From assembly GCA_002388665.1 (NCBI GenBank), contig DGMY01000058.1, forward strand, positions 1 to 19,799: DNA of 19,799 nt, in the 5' to 3' direction. Position 1 is the stretch's first letter. The number at the start of each line of letters is the position of its first letter. Below are positions 9,354 to 17,465 of the stretch, piece after piece. Below the pieces are notes generated by a model. That model worked only from the letters and a program-made list of their open reading frames with translations. It ran no database searches and was not told the DNA's origin. Source of the stretch: Opitutia bacterium UBA4506 (lineage in GTDB: Bacteria; Verrucomicrobiota; Verrucomicrobiia; Opitutales; Puniceicoccaceae). Both the position numbers and the translations under genes were made by a program.

Positions 9354-9374
9354 TTGTAACTGTCCAATTGACAG
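9354..9374 (-). promoter_or_regulatory. Candidate operator, site 2, overlapping a second inverted repeat
   Basis: On the minus strand 9354-9367 reads TTGGACAGTTACAA, one base from the perfect sites; 9368-9373 on the plus strand reads TTGACA, a possible -35 for GH2, although no good -10 follows at 16-18 bases. CTGTC (9360-9364) and GACAG (9370-9374) form a further perfect inverted repeat around CAATT. Continuing on the minus strand, the next bases (ATTATTC) resemble the flank of the sulfatase site (TTTATCT). The site ends 88 bases before the prepilin-like start. Confidence 0.5.
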
Positions 9375-9476
9375 GCAGGACCTACGCCGACAGAAACAAT
9401 CGATCGGACGCGCAAACCCGTTACAGGCACTGAAGAGCCCGCAACGCCCTGCGCCTTAGAACGCTCCCAACAACCC

Positions 9477-12400
9477 ATGTCATCCACTCGAAACCAAATT
9501 CCCTTACACCAAGACTGGACGGCAGTCTTTTACGATGCCTCCACCTTTGAGGAGCTTCCCCTCGACGGGGGCAGTCAACGTTCCGAGACGGTAGACATTC
9601 CCTTTCTCCGCGCTTCGCCCAGTTGCAACGCCGCCGTTTTATCCAAGAGCATCCATCTTTCGGTGGCGCACGAGGATTCGTTTTGGCTTTGTTTTGGGGC
9701 CGCAATGATGGCAGTTCGCGTTTTCATCAACGGCAAAATGTCTGGTGAACACCGTGGAGGATATACTCCGTTCGAGTTCGATATCTCGAGCGGGTTGCAA
9801 GAGGGAAGAAACCAAATTGTCATTCAAATTTTAGGCGAACAGGCAGCGATCACGGAAAACGGGATCAGTCATCCCGTCTCCGTTAGCAGCGCTACTCTGA
9901 GCGGTCGGGCTCTCGCAGCGTGGCAGAAGGAAACCGGGCTCGACACCCCACCCTGCCGTTTCGGCATCTGGCAGGAGGTGTACTTAGAGCAACGCTCCCG
10001 AACCTTTTTGCAACGGCTGATGGTGACCAGTGACTTGGTTGCTGGCGAACTGTGTATCAAGGGAAGCACTTCGTCGGAAAAGACTTGTACCCCCGACCTG
10101 CAATGGCAGATTACCGACACCGATCAACAACGAGTCGACACCGGAACCCTGGAGTTGGTGTGCGAAAGCGGTCAGACTGAATTCAATTTCAGGGTATCCG
10201 CTGCCGGTTTGAAAACCTGGTCACCGGATTCGCCCACGCTATACCAAATCGAATTCCACCTCCTCCTCTGTAATAAAGTCGTGGATACACAGAGCAAACG
10301 ATTCGGCTATCGCAGTTTTGAGATCGATGAGGGAGATTTCAAATTAAACGGAAGCCCCATCACTCTACGCGGCGAGAGCAACTTCCTTCAAAACCGAGGA
10401 CTTCAGTTTACCAATCCGTTCTCTCTCGAATCGCCCGAATTCTGGGAGATCCATCACTGCCGCGCCTATCTCAAACTACTCAAAGAGGAACTGGACGTAA
10501 ACTGCCTCCGCGTCCATGGCAGCATCGGCCACCCGGCAATATTTGACGCCGCCGACGAGGTGGGCGTTCTACTGCTGAACCAATCCTCGATCTGGTCGCG
10601 CGGCTACGGCGGCTATAAGCAAAACTTTGAACCATTCAAACGGTCGGCGGCAGCGGAGATTGAAGCGTGGGTATGGCGGGACGCGAGCCATCCAAGCGTA
10701 ATCATCTGGGGCGCCGAGAATGAGATGGCGCGCATCGCACCCAATCCCAGCGAAGCCCGCAATTTCCTCTTTCTCAACGAAGAGATTCGTCGCTGGGACA
10801 CCTCCCGCCCCATCAGCAATGACGGGAGCTCGGGTGCCATGGGTGAGGCGGCGGAGATCTACCATTTTCACCACGAGGAAACCTACGCGCCCATGCTGGC
10901 CAACTGGAAACGGGATAAGCCGATCGTTTTTGGAGAATTTTGGATCGGCAGCCGCGGCGCGGAACAGCGCCTGACTACCGGCGAGGAGTACTACAGCCAG
11001 AAGGATTATCAGGAGAAGCAGTGGGAACATTGGCGGAACCGTATTGAACCCATGCGCATGGCCGGAGCCTCCGGAGTGTTTCCCTACAATTTCTCCGCTC
11101 AATGGATTCGCTCCTGGAGCACTTTCCGATCGGAATCCAATTCCCGCACGAGGTCATGGACTCTGGACGAGGGAATGCGCGTCGGGCTACCCGATCCCGA
11201 TACAGCTTATGACTTTCGAATCAACCAGAGCCTGGCCCGAAAATGGCGTCACCTCTTGGGCCGCTACTGCGTGGGCTTTGCCTCCCCCCGGCGCACCCTT
11301 CCATTGAGTCCGAATGGATCGCGGTCGGTGGAGGTTCTCGTGCGAAACGACAGTCAGGCCATCGTGGAAGGAAGTGTCCGGCTCCTATCCGATCAACAAC
11401 TACTAGCCGAAGCCCCTGCAGGTGCACCACCCCATACCACCACCTCTCTCCAATTGGAGATTCCCGTCCCCTCCGATTCCGACGAGCTGCCCGTGACCCT
11501 ACAATGGCTCAACGACCAGGGCGAAGAGCTGGATGCGGTGGACGATTGTTTCTTTCCCCTATCGCCGAAGCCAGGGAGGCAACCCACTCGCCCTCTGTTT
11601 GCCAAGACCTCATCCTCCCTGAAAGGCGTACTCGAGAGCCTGGACGAGCACGGCATGCAAACAGTGCCGATCCAGGCAGGGCCGATTCAATGGGAAACGC
11701 TGCGGGAAGCGATTTTGATCATCGACGCAGAGTCGTTGCACTCGATCCCACACTGGCGGGATCGCGTTAACGAGTTCAGCGTTTCGCTAATCGTACCGTT
11801 CGACCCGCACTCGCCGGCGACTCTCTTTGGCGTCCAGTATTTGAACTTCGATGAACCCGTCGCCCACGACTGGAAGTTTTCCCCGGTGATCCGCTACCCA
11901 ATGCGTCTACATGAGCTCTTACTCCCGGAAACCGGAGTCTGGGAAGCCGCTGCCGAGGATCGCGCTGCGCTGAAAGACCGGTACTGGCGGGGAGCGGCAG
12001 TCGGCAATAAAGTGGCCCACGGCGCATTCCTCTTCCCCGGGGCTCAGGTGAGCGAAGTCATGCGCATCGTTCACAATGTTGGCGCCGGTCTCGATCCAGA
12101 CCATGCAGGCTCCGACCCAGACCGGAAGCCGGAGGTCGCCCCCTCCCATTTCCGCAGCCTAATGGGCGGTTCACGGCGGGAATACTCAATCGTCGCAGAG
12201 GTCTCCGACGGTGGCCCCTCCTCGATCCTGACTTCAATCGCATTCGACCCTGACCCGTCGCAATCCACAAACCATGCCCTTCTTCTGGCCCAAATGATCG
12301 ACTGGCTGGACACCGGCGTATCGCCGGTGGAGGCGATCCCCTTCAATCAGGTTGAATTGCTGGATGACTGCAAGAGCCGCAGCCCGGAAGACATCACTTC

Positions 12401-12809
12401 GTTTGATCCCTCGTTGCGCCTCGTGGAAGGCGAAGGAGCCGATATCGTTTCAATCGACAATCGAACCGTTTTCTCGGCCACGAAGTCGCTGGAATTACTG
12501 CAAGGCGACACCGGACAAAGCTGGCTGCAGGTGGCATCGGCGGATCGAGTCGTCGGTGGTTGGCTGGGCATGAGGGTGCCGAGCTGCTTTGAAATTGCCG
12601 GCCCGCTGTTCCCTTGGGAATTCAACAGTGAGTCCCCCCGGGAACTGGGTTATTCGGGAGTGGCGGTCCTCGAAGGCGGCACGCTGAAACTCGCACTGGT
12701 TGACAAGCTTGAATCGGGCTCAAATCATCATAATCTACTACTGAGCAACCTGAATGCATTGAGGAGCCGCGGAATTGATGTTCGCGTACTCGAGTGCGAA
12801 AATATCTAG
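9477..12809 (+). CDS. Glycoside hydrolase family 2 protein, cytoplasmic, with a long C-terminal extension
   Basis: A 1110-residue enzyme with no signal peptide. Order: jelly-roll sugar-binding domain (about 10-170), immunoglobulin-like domain (about 175-280) and TIM barrel (about 285-600). The barrel carries the general acid/base in WGAENE (Asn415-Glu416) and the probable nucleophile in VFGEFW (Glu487), as expected for retaining GH2 enzymes such as beta-galactosidases, beta-glucuronidases and beta-mannosidases. The specificity cannot be told from these motifs. Residues about 610-1110 are far longer than in a standard GH2 enzyme; only an Ig-like segment (about 610-690) is suggested, and the rest is unassigned. 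ATG 9477 opens the frame, with no clear ribosome site. The LacI-type regulator starts ten bases after its stop, and a sulfatase and acetyl esterase follow, so the substrate is probably a sulfated, acetylated glycan or glycoside. Confidence 0.88.
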   Translation: MSSTRNQIPLHQDWTAVFYDASTFEELPLDGGSQRSETVDIPFLRASPSCNAAVLSKSIHLSVAHEDSFWLCFGAAMMAVRVFINGKMSGEHRGGYTPFEFDISSGLQEGRNQIVIQILGEQAAITENGISHPVSVSSATLSGRALAAWQKETGLDTPPCRFGIWQEVYLEQRSRTFLQRLMVTSDLVAGELCIKGSTSSEKTCTPDLQWQITDTDQQRVDTGTLELVCESGQTEFNFRVSAAGLKTWSPDSPTLYQIEFHLLLCNKVVDTQSKRFGYRSFEIDEGDFKLNGSPITLRGESNFLQNRGLQFTNPFSLESPEFWEIHHCRAYLKLLKEELDVNCLRVHGSIGHPAIFDAADEVGVLLLNQSSIWSRGYGGYKQNFEPFKRSAAAEIEAWVWRDASHPSVIIWGAENEMARIAPNPSEARNFLFLNEEIRRWDTSRPISNDGSSGAMGEAAEIYHFHHEETYAPMLANWKRDKPIVFGEFWIGSRGAEQRLTTGEEYYSQKDYQEKQWEHWRNRIEPMRMAGASGVFPYNFSAQWIRSWSTFRSESNSRTRSWTLDEGMRVGLPDPDTAYDFRINQSLARKWRHLLGRYCVGFASPRRTLPLSPNGSRSVEVLVRNDSQAIVEGSVRLLSDQQLLAEAPAGAPPHTTTSLQLEIPVPSDSDELPVTLQWLNDQGEELDAVDDCFFPLSPKPGRQPTRPLFAKTSSSLKGVLESLDEHGMQTVPIQAGPIQWETLREAILIIDAESLHSIPHWRDRVNEFSVSLIVPFDPHSPATLFGVQYLNFDEPVAHDWKFSPVIRYPMRLHELLLPETGVWEAAAEDRAALKDRYWRGAAVGNKVAHGAFLFPGAQVSEVMRIVHNVGAGLDPDHAGSDPDRKPEVAPSHFRSLMGGSRREYSIVAEVSDGGPSSILTSIAFDPDPSQSTNHALLLAQMIDWLDTGVSPVEAIPFNQVELLDDCKSRSPEDITSFDPSLRLVEGEGADIVSIDNRTVFSATKSLELLQGDTGQSWLQVASADRVVGGWLGMRVPSCFEIAGPLFPWEFNSESPRELGYSGVAVLEGGTLKLALVDKLESGSNHHNLLLSNLNALRSRGIDVRVLECENI

Positions 12810-12818
12810 TCCACCACC

Positions 12819-13898
12819 ATGCCTTCCAGCACAGCACCCAAGAATATTAAGTCCAAGCGAAACAGTGGCCCATCGATTCGGGAAATTGCCGCCAAACTCG
12901 AGCTGTCAAAATCCACAGTCTCCCTCGCTCTCGGGAGTACGGAGGAGGATTGTCCGTTGGCTGCCAAGACTCGCAAGAAGATCATCGAAGCCGCAGAGGA
13001 AATGGGCTATCGCGCGAACTCAATCGCCCGGACCATGCGCACCGGCCTTTTCCATAGCGTATCGCTGATTCTGGGCCGGGTGCACCCGCGTTACCTGCCC
13101 TCGGAACTGCTCTTTGGCATCGAAGAGGAGATGGTCAAGAACGACTACCGCCTCAACCTCACCTGGCTCGATGAGCAAAAATTAACTTCGCCCAACTATG
13201 TCCCCAAGGTCTTGGAAGAATGGAGCAGTGACGGCATTATCATCCACTATCCCGGGACGTTGCCACCGAAGATCGTCAACATGCTGGAGCGTCACAACAT
13301 CCCCTGCATTTGGGCCAACTCCAAGCTGAAGAACGACTGCGTACACCCAGACGATTTCAGGGCTGGTTACGAAAGTGCCAAACAGCTCATTGAGCTGGGA
13401 CACCGCTCCATCGCCTATGTCAGCTTTTTCGATTTTGGCCACTACAGCGAAGTTGACCGCTACGAGGGCTACAAACAGGCGATGCTGGACGCCAACCTCG
13501 AACCGCAGCGCATTCAAAAATCAACGGGCGTCCCCCTCAACAAATTGAAGCACGATGTCCGCTTCGAGCTGGCCACCGAGATCATCAAACAGAAAAAGCT
13601 ACCCACGGCGATGATCTGCTACGAAATCATGATCGCCGCCCCCATCCTCGTTGCCGCCATTCATGCGGGCCTCAAGGTACCCGAAGACTTGTCCATCATC
13701 TCGTTTGGACGCTTCAACCGCAACGACACCGGACTCTCGATCTCGACCCTTCAATTGAATTTTGACGAAGTCGGAAAAGAGGCGGCGGACATGGTGTTGC
13801 AAAAAATTAAGAATCCAAAAAAGCCGCTCAAACCACGCCTCGTGACTCCGAGACTCGACAATATGGACACCATCGCTCCTCCTCGGAAGAAGAGGTAA
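12819..13898 (+). CDS. LacI/GalR-family transcriptional regulator
   Basis: A 359-residue protein. Residues about 18-40 form the helix-turn-helix (SIREIAAKLELSKSTVSLAL), followed by the family's third helix (KTRKKIIEAAEEMGY) and a hinge near residue 70. Residues about 80-345 are the periplasmic-binding-protein-like effector domain, which in this family binds a sugar or sugar phosphate. A short basic tail (PPRKKR) ends the protein. The gene starts nine bases after GH2 and is surely co-transcribed with it. Likely role: represses or activates the surrounding sugar genes in response to an oligosaccharide breakdown product, with autoregulation through the promoter upstream of GH2. Candidate operators are at 9285, 9354 and 14095. 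Confidence 0.93.
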   Translation: MPSSTAPKNIKSKRNSGPSIREIAAKLELSKSTVSLALGSTEEDCPLAAKTRKKIIEAAEEMGYRANSIARTMRTGLFHSVSLILGRVHPRYLPSELLFGIEEEMVKNDYRLNLTWLDEQKLTSPNYVPKVLEEWSSDGIIIHYPGTLPPKIVNMLERHNIPCIWANSKLKNDCVHPDDFRAGYESAKQLIELGHRSIAYVSFFDFGHYSEVDRYEGYKQAMLDANLEPQRIQKSTGVPLNKLKHDVRFELATEIIKQKKLPTAMICYEIMIAAPILVAAIHAGLKVPEDLSIISFGRFNRNDTGLSISTLQLNFDEVGKEAADMVLQKIKNPKKPLKPRLVTPRLDNMDTIAPPRKKR

Positions 13899-14202
13899 GC
13901 ATAGCGACGCATCGACGCTTCTTCGCTGGCAACAGCTTTTGGAATCGGCCATTCGAGAGTGGCGTTTGATGCCGTCCCACTAGCGAGTCCTCATTCGACT
14001 ACTCCACCCGGCAAATGCCAGCGGCGGACGACGGTCGAAAGGTTGAGAGTTTGCCCAATGGAATACGCAAAATGGAGGTTCTTCCCACAAATCATTGGAC
14101 AGTTCCAATTTATCTTGCGGATGTCATGGATGTGTCGACAATGAACAAAAGACGCACACCTCATGCCATACCGCTCCCCAACGAATCCCGGATAAACACC
14201 CA
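13899..14202. other. Intergenic region between the LacI-type gene and the sulfatase
   Basis: This 304-base gap holds a candidate operator (14095-14108). A gap of this size plus a regulatory site suggests that the sulfatase has its own promoter rather than depending only on read-through from the GH2-regulator operon. I found no convincing terminator, RNA gene or repeat. The sulfatase frame stays open back to a TTG at 14095, but that part has no sulfatase similarity. Confidence 0.5.
14095..14108 (+). promoter_or_regulatory. Candidate LacI-type operator, site 3
   Basis: TTGGACAGTTCCAA, with one more matching base pair outside (ATTGGA/TCCAAT, six-base arms around CAGT). It is the exact reverse complement of 9285-9298 read on the plus strand. 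It ends 94 bases before the sulfatase ATG, close to the 88 bases between site 2 and the prepilin-like start. The orientation of the central CAGT relative to the gene is also the same, which supports a real promoter-linked signal. Confidence 0.6.
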
Positions 14203-15702
14203 ATGAAAAACATCCTATTGATCACCGTTGATGAAATGCGCGGAGACTGCGCGGGCTTCATGGGGAATCCGGATGTCAAAACACCTCATCTGGATGCGTT
14301 GGCGCGGCAAGGAACCGTATTCGAGAATCACTTCGCTCCTTTCCCCAAATGCGTGCCCTCCCGTTGCTCGATGCATACAGGCCGCTACCCTCATACCGAC
14401 GGATTGCGCTCGGTCATGATGGACAATCATATCAGGCAGGACCAACCGACTCTGGCCTCCTTCTTGCGTTCTCAAGGGTACGAAACCGCCATCCTCGGGC
14501 TAAACCACATTTGGCACGAAGACGACTTTTACGGTCACGGAGAAGCTTACCGAAAGCCGGGCGGAGGAGTTGTCGACTATACGTCATTTACCGATGGTCC
14601 TTTGGTCGACATCGCCTTGACCGAGCGGAAGTATCCGGCCGGAACGGCACGCAAAAGTGACGCGGTCTCCGCCCTCAGCCATTTGGGTTTCAATGGATTG
14701 ACTCAGGGCCGGATCACCGATTTCTCCGATGAAAATAGAGCCGACCAGGCAAAGCTATACCTGAGAGAGATCAGGAGTAATGAAAAGCCCTTCTTCCTGC
14801 AGCTAAACCTGAGCAAGCCGCATCCATCCTACCAGATACACGAGCCTTACTACTCACAATATCACCCGGACTCGATTACACCGTTCCCGGGCGACCTACC
14901 CTCTCAAGCACCTTTGCCCCTACAAGCTCAACGCGAATGGCGGACGGGGCTCAACCTCCCCAAGCAAACCACCGCCGAAATCCAAGCGGTCTATTACGGG
15001 ATGATCAGCTTTGTGGATGACTTGGTGGGAGGGGTTCTCGCCGAACTGGACGAGCAAGGCCTCCGGGAAGACACACTCATCATTTTCTGCTCAGACCACG
15101 GTGACTACGCGGGTCAGTATGGTCTGGTTGAAAAGTGGGACGCATCTCTGCAAGATTGCCTTCTCCATGTCCCCTTCATCCTTTCGGGACCCGACATCCC
15201 TTCCGGCGAACGCACTAATAGCTTCTCCGAGATGGTGGATATTCCCGCGACAGTCCTCGATTACCTGAACCTCCAAAAACCGGAGGAGTGGGTCTGGCAC
15301 GGACAGTCGCTCCTTCCAGCGACACGGGGCGAATCCACCAAGCAAGCGGTCTTCGCAAGCGGGGGTCACGAAGAAGCGATGCGTTCCCGCTTCAATGCGC
15401 CCGTGTGGAAAGAAAAGAATGGACAGTGGGTTCTCGCAAATGAAGGCAAACAACTGGTCTATCAGAAATGCCCTGACGCGATGGCACGGTGCAAAATGGT
15501 ACGCACCCAACAGTGGAAACTAGTCATCCGCGAGACCGGCGGCAATGAACTCTACGATCTGAAATCCGATCCGTATGAAATGAATAACGAATACGGCAAT
15601 CCTTCCTACGACTCGATCACAAGCCAACTCATGCTCATGCTCATTGAATGGGGCCTGCGAACGGATCAGGACAGGCCCTACTTGGCATCCTTTGGCGCGT
15701 AG
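14203..15702 (+). CDS. Sulfatase (S1 alkaline-phosphatase superfamily), Cys-type, no signal peptide
   Basis: A 499-residue enzyme starting MKNILLITVDEMRGD at ATG 14203; the longer TTG start adds 36 residues without sulfatase character. The signature CVPSR-x4-TG (Cys50 to Gly60) marks Cys50 as the residue converted to formylglycine, so a maturation enzyme must be encoded elsewhere. Metal ligands: Asp10, Glu11 in place of the usual second Asp, and Asp298-His299 in CSDHGD; Lys311 follows. The C-terminal subdomain has the usual KLVI...ELYDLKSDPYE block. The VDxxRGD start and the altered second ligand resemble choline-sulfatase and phosphonate monoester hydrolase-like branches, so a sulfate monoester on a sugar is likely but another small ester is possible. 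No export signal is visible, so it probably acts in the cytoplasm on imported oligosaccharides. Confidence 0.9.
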   Translation: MKNILLITVDEMRGDCAGFMGNPDVKTPHLDALARQGTVFENHFAPFPKCVPSRCSMHTGRYPHTDGLRSVMMDNHIRQDQPTLASFLRSQGYETAILGLNHIWHEDDFYGHGEAYRKPGGGVVDYTSFTDGPLVDIALTERKYPAGTARKSDAVSALSHLGFNGLTQGRITDFSDENRADQAKLYLREIRSNEKPFFLQLNLSKPHPSYQIHEPYYSQYHPDSITPFPGDLPSQAPLPLQAQREWRTGLNLPKQTTAEIQAVYYGMISFVDDLVGGVLAELDEQGLREDTLIIFCSDHGDYAGQYGLVEKWDASLQDCLLHVPFILSGPDIPSGERTNSFSEMVDIPATVLDYLNLQKPEEWVWHGQSLLPATRGESTKQAVFASGGHEEAMRSRFNAPVWKEKNGQWVLANEGKQLVYQKCPDAMARCKMVRTQQWKLVIRETGGNELYDLKSDPYEMNNEYGNPSYDSITSQLMLMLIEWGLRTDQDRPYLASFGA

Positions 15703-15836
15703 GGTTTGAAGAAAATCCCCGAGCATTCATCCATACAACTTCCATCGAAAACACCCCGCTGGCAGGGATCTCTCTCCCTAATCAAATCACCACCTCACCT
15801 TTCTCCGCCACGGATGAGTACAACGAAACCAACTCT

Positions 15837-17189
15837 ATGAAAAAGACACCCCCACGAATCGCACCTCTGATTTGGACCTCAATCATCCTGTTCTGTGCGC
15901 TCGGCTTGCATGCCAAGCCCTCTTTCACCGTCCAAAGCGACGAGCCGACCGGCATCTACGCTCCGGGCCAGCAAGCCACCTTCACCATTCGACCCATCGA
16001 AGGGGGAGAAGCCAAGAGCACCGCCACGGTCCAGATTCTGCGCGACTTTAGCGGAACTCCCCTCGCAGAAGACTCCTTTACCGAAGGCAGCACCTCCCTC
16101 GAAATCCCCTTTACCTCCACCGAGCACGGTTGGTTTGTTTGCACCACAAAACTCCCGGATCAAAAATTTAGCAGCGGTGCAAGTGGCGTGCTCTACAATC
16201 CGGACGCCTTTCAGCCGGCCTATCCGATGCCCGAGGATTTTGATGAATTCTGGGCCACGCAGAAAGACCGCCTCGCCTCCAATCCAGCTCAACCGATTCT
16301 CACCGAACTCTCCCCGGAACAATTGGAAATCGCCACCGACAAGCCATATCTGGCAAAAAACATAGCCAATAGGAGCGCCGAGGGGTACCAGTTCTTCAAC
16401 CTGGAAATCCCTTGCCTGGATTACAGACCGGTAAGGGGGTACTACGTAATGCCTCCCAATGCAGAACCGGGGAAACACCCGGTGATCGTCCTATTTCATG
16501 CAGCAGGCGTCAGCGGTAAATGGTGCCGCGCCAACCTCAACAAGGCATTGCTCTACGCCCAGAAATACAACGCCATTGTACTCGATATCAACGCACACGG
16601 GATGCTCAACGACCAGCCACAGTCCTACTACGACGAGCTGGCGAAGGAATTGGAGGACTATCAACACCGGGGCATGGAGAATCGGGAATCCTACTACCTG
16701 CTCGGTATGTACCTGCGCTTGATGCGCGCGATCGATTTCCTGTGCGATCAGCCGGAATGGGACGGGAAGAATCTAATTTGCTACGGCCCCAGTCAGGGCG
16801 GCGCACAAGCCTTGGCCGCCGCCGGACTGGACTCGCGCGTCTCGATTGTCTGCGCCTTGGTACCCGCTACGTGCAACATAGCCGGCACCCCGGGCGGATG
16901 GCCGGCGCGAGAATGGGGAGAATCCACTTACCAACCCCAAGTCGTCGAGGCCCTGCGCTACTTCGACGCCACAAACTTCTGTCAGCGATCGCAAGCCGCT
17001 ACCGTGATGACCGTCGGACTCATCGATTCCGTCTGCCCCCCTCCCGGCGTCTATGCCGCCTATCATCAAATCGACGCCCCCAAGCTCATGATCCCCATGC
17101 CCAATACAGGCCACGCAGGCGGCTCCAGCCTAAAACCCAGCATCCGCGAACCGGTCGAGACCTTTATACAAAAGCACATGAAAGAATAA
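15837..17189 (+). CDS. Exported acetyl esterase, CE7/acetyl xylan esterase-like alpha/beta hydrolase
   Basis: From ATG 15837 the protein has 450 residues; the open frame reaches back to 15648 but that part overlaps the sulfatase gene and hides the signal peptide (hydrophobic about 9-24, likely cut after LHA near residue 26). Residues about 28-120 form a beta-rich N-terminal domain. The hydrolase domain (about 125-450) has the nucleophile in GPSQGG (Ser319), the acid in GLIDSVCPP (Asp397) and the base in NTGHAGG (His426), the arrangement of CE7 acetyl esterases/cephalosporin-C deacetylases. It probably removes acetyl groups from sugars in the periplasm. It follows the sulfatase by 134 bases on the same strand and may share its transcript. 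Cys residues 101, 193, 230 and others are present but no lipobox is. Confidence 0.85.
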   Translation: MKKTPPRIAPLIWTSIILFCALGLHAKPSFTVQSDEPTGIYAPGQQATFTIRPIEGGEAKSTATVQILRDFSGTPLAEDSFTEGSTSLEIPFTSTEHGWFVCTTKLPDQKFSSGASGVLYNPDAFQPAYPMPEDFDEFWATQKDRLASNPAQPILTELSPEQLEIATDKPYLAKNIANRSAEGYQFFNLEIPCLDYRPVRGYYVMPPNAEPGKHPVIVLFHAAGVSGKWCRANLNKALLYAQKYNAIVLDINAHGMLNDQPQSYYDELAKELEDYQHRGMENRESYYLLGMYLRLMRAIDFLCDQPEWDGKNLICYGPSQGGAQALAAAGLDSRVSIVCALVPATCNIAGTPGGWPAREWGESTYQPQVVEALRYFDATNFCQRSQAATVMTVGLIDSVCPPPGVYAAYHQIDAPKLMIPMPNTGHAGGSSLKPSIREPVETFIQKHMKE

Positions 17190-17216
17190 GACAGTCTCCC
17201 CTAAAATCATGCCTTC

Positions 17217-17239
17217 GTAGCCGATGGCTTCAGCCTTCG
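17217..17239 (+). repeat. REP-like element, type A, copy 1
   Basis: GTAG head then a palindrome: CGA/TCG and GGC/GCC pairs with one T-T mismatch and a TTCA loop. The 30 bases from 17217 to 17246 are identical to 19641-19670. With the facing type B copy ending at 17342 it bounds a 126-bp inverted pair whose outer ends are GTAGCC and GGCTAC. Confidence 0.75.
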
Positions 17240-17316
17240 CGCTCCCACGCCATTTAATGTCCTCGCCTAGCCCAGCGGCCGCCCCAGCGACACGGCAACC
17301 CCTCGCGCCGCGCTAA

Positions 17317-17342
17317 AGCCCAAGCTTGAAAGCATGGGCTAC
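17317..17342 (-). repeat. REP-like element, type B, copy 1
   Basis: Read on the minus strand: GTAG head, then a palindrome with arms AGCCCA/TGGGCT (17317-17322, 17335-17340) and an inner GCTT/AAGC stem. The surrounding 42 bases (17301-17342) match 19554-19595 with one difference. Confidence 0.78.
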
Positions 17343-17345
17343 GTT

Positions 17346-17365
17346 GCTCATAGCGATGAGCCTAC
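17346..17365 (-). repeat. REP-like element, type C
   Basis: On the minus strand: GTAG head (17362-17365) followed by a perfect palindrome, GCTCAT/ATGAGC with a four-base loop (17346-17361). It directly follows the type B copy. Only one copy is seen in this window. Confidence 0.6.
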
Positions 17366-17412
17366 GAATTCTTCTCCTTCCCCAAACTACCGACTCAGAT
17401 CCACCGTTGCTC

Positions 17413-17465
17413 GCTCAGGGCGCTGCCGATCCAGGCGTACGTTTGCTCAAGCTGCACGCCACAAG
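17413..17465. repeat. Isolated fragment of the 159-bp array unit
   Basis: These 53 bases match the end of the first (leftmost) array unit (about 50-103) with eight mismatches, including the shared CAAGCTGCACGC-type core and the TACGTTTGCT segment. The right arm of the hairpin is absent. It includes a REP-like sequence with a GTGG head on the minus strand (17440-17462). Confidence 0.75.

Noticed and set aside
9266..9487. Upstream extension of the prepilin-like protein by 74 residues
   Set aside because: It would place the prepilin leader inside the protein, overlap the GH2 start and cover the candidate operators.
12311..12329. Perfect eight-base hairpin (CACCGGCG/CGCCGGTG) within the GH2 gene
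   Set aside because: It is inside a continuous coding frame in GC-rich DNA and nothing else points to a regulatory role.
14095..14202. TTG start for the sulfatase
   Set aside because: The added residues have no sulfatase similarity, and the TTG lies within the candidate operator.
16520..17257. 245-residue plus-strand open frame inside the esterase gene
   Set aside because: It is an arginine-rich shadow frame of the esterase, which has intact catalytic motifs in its own frame.
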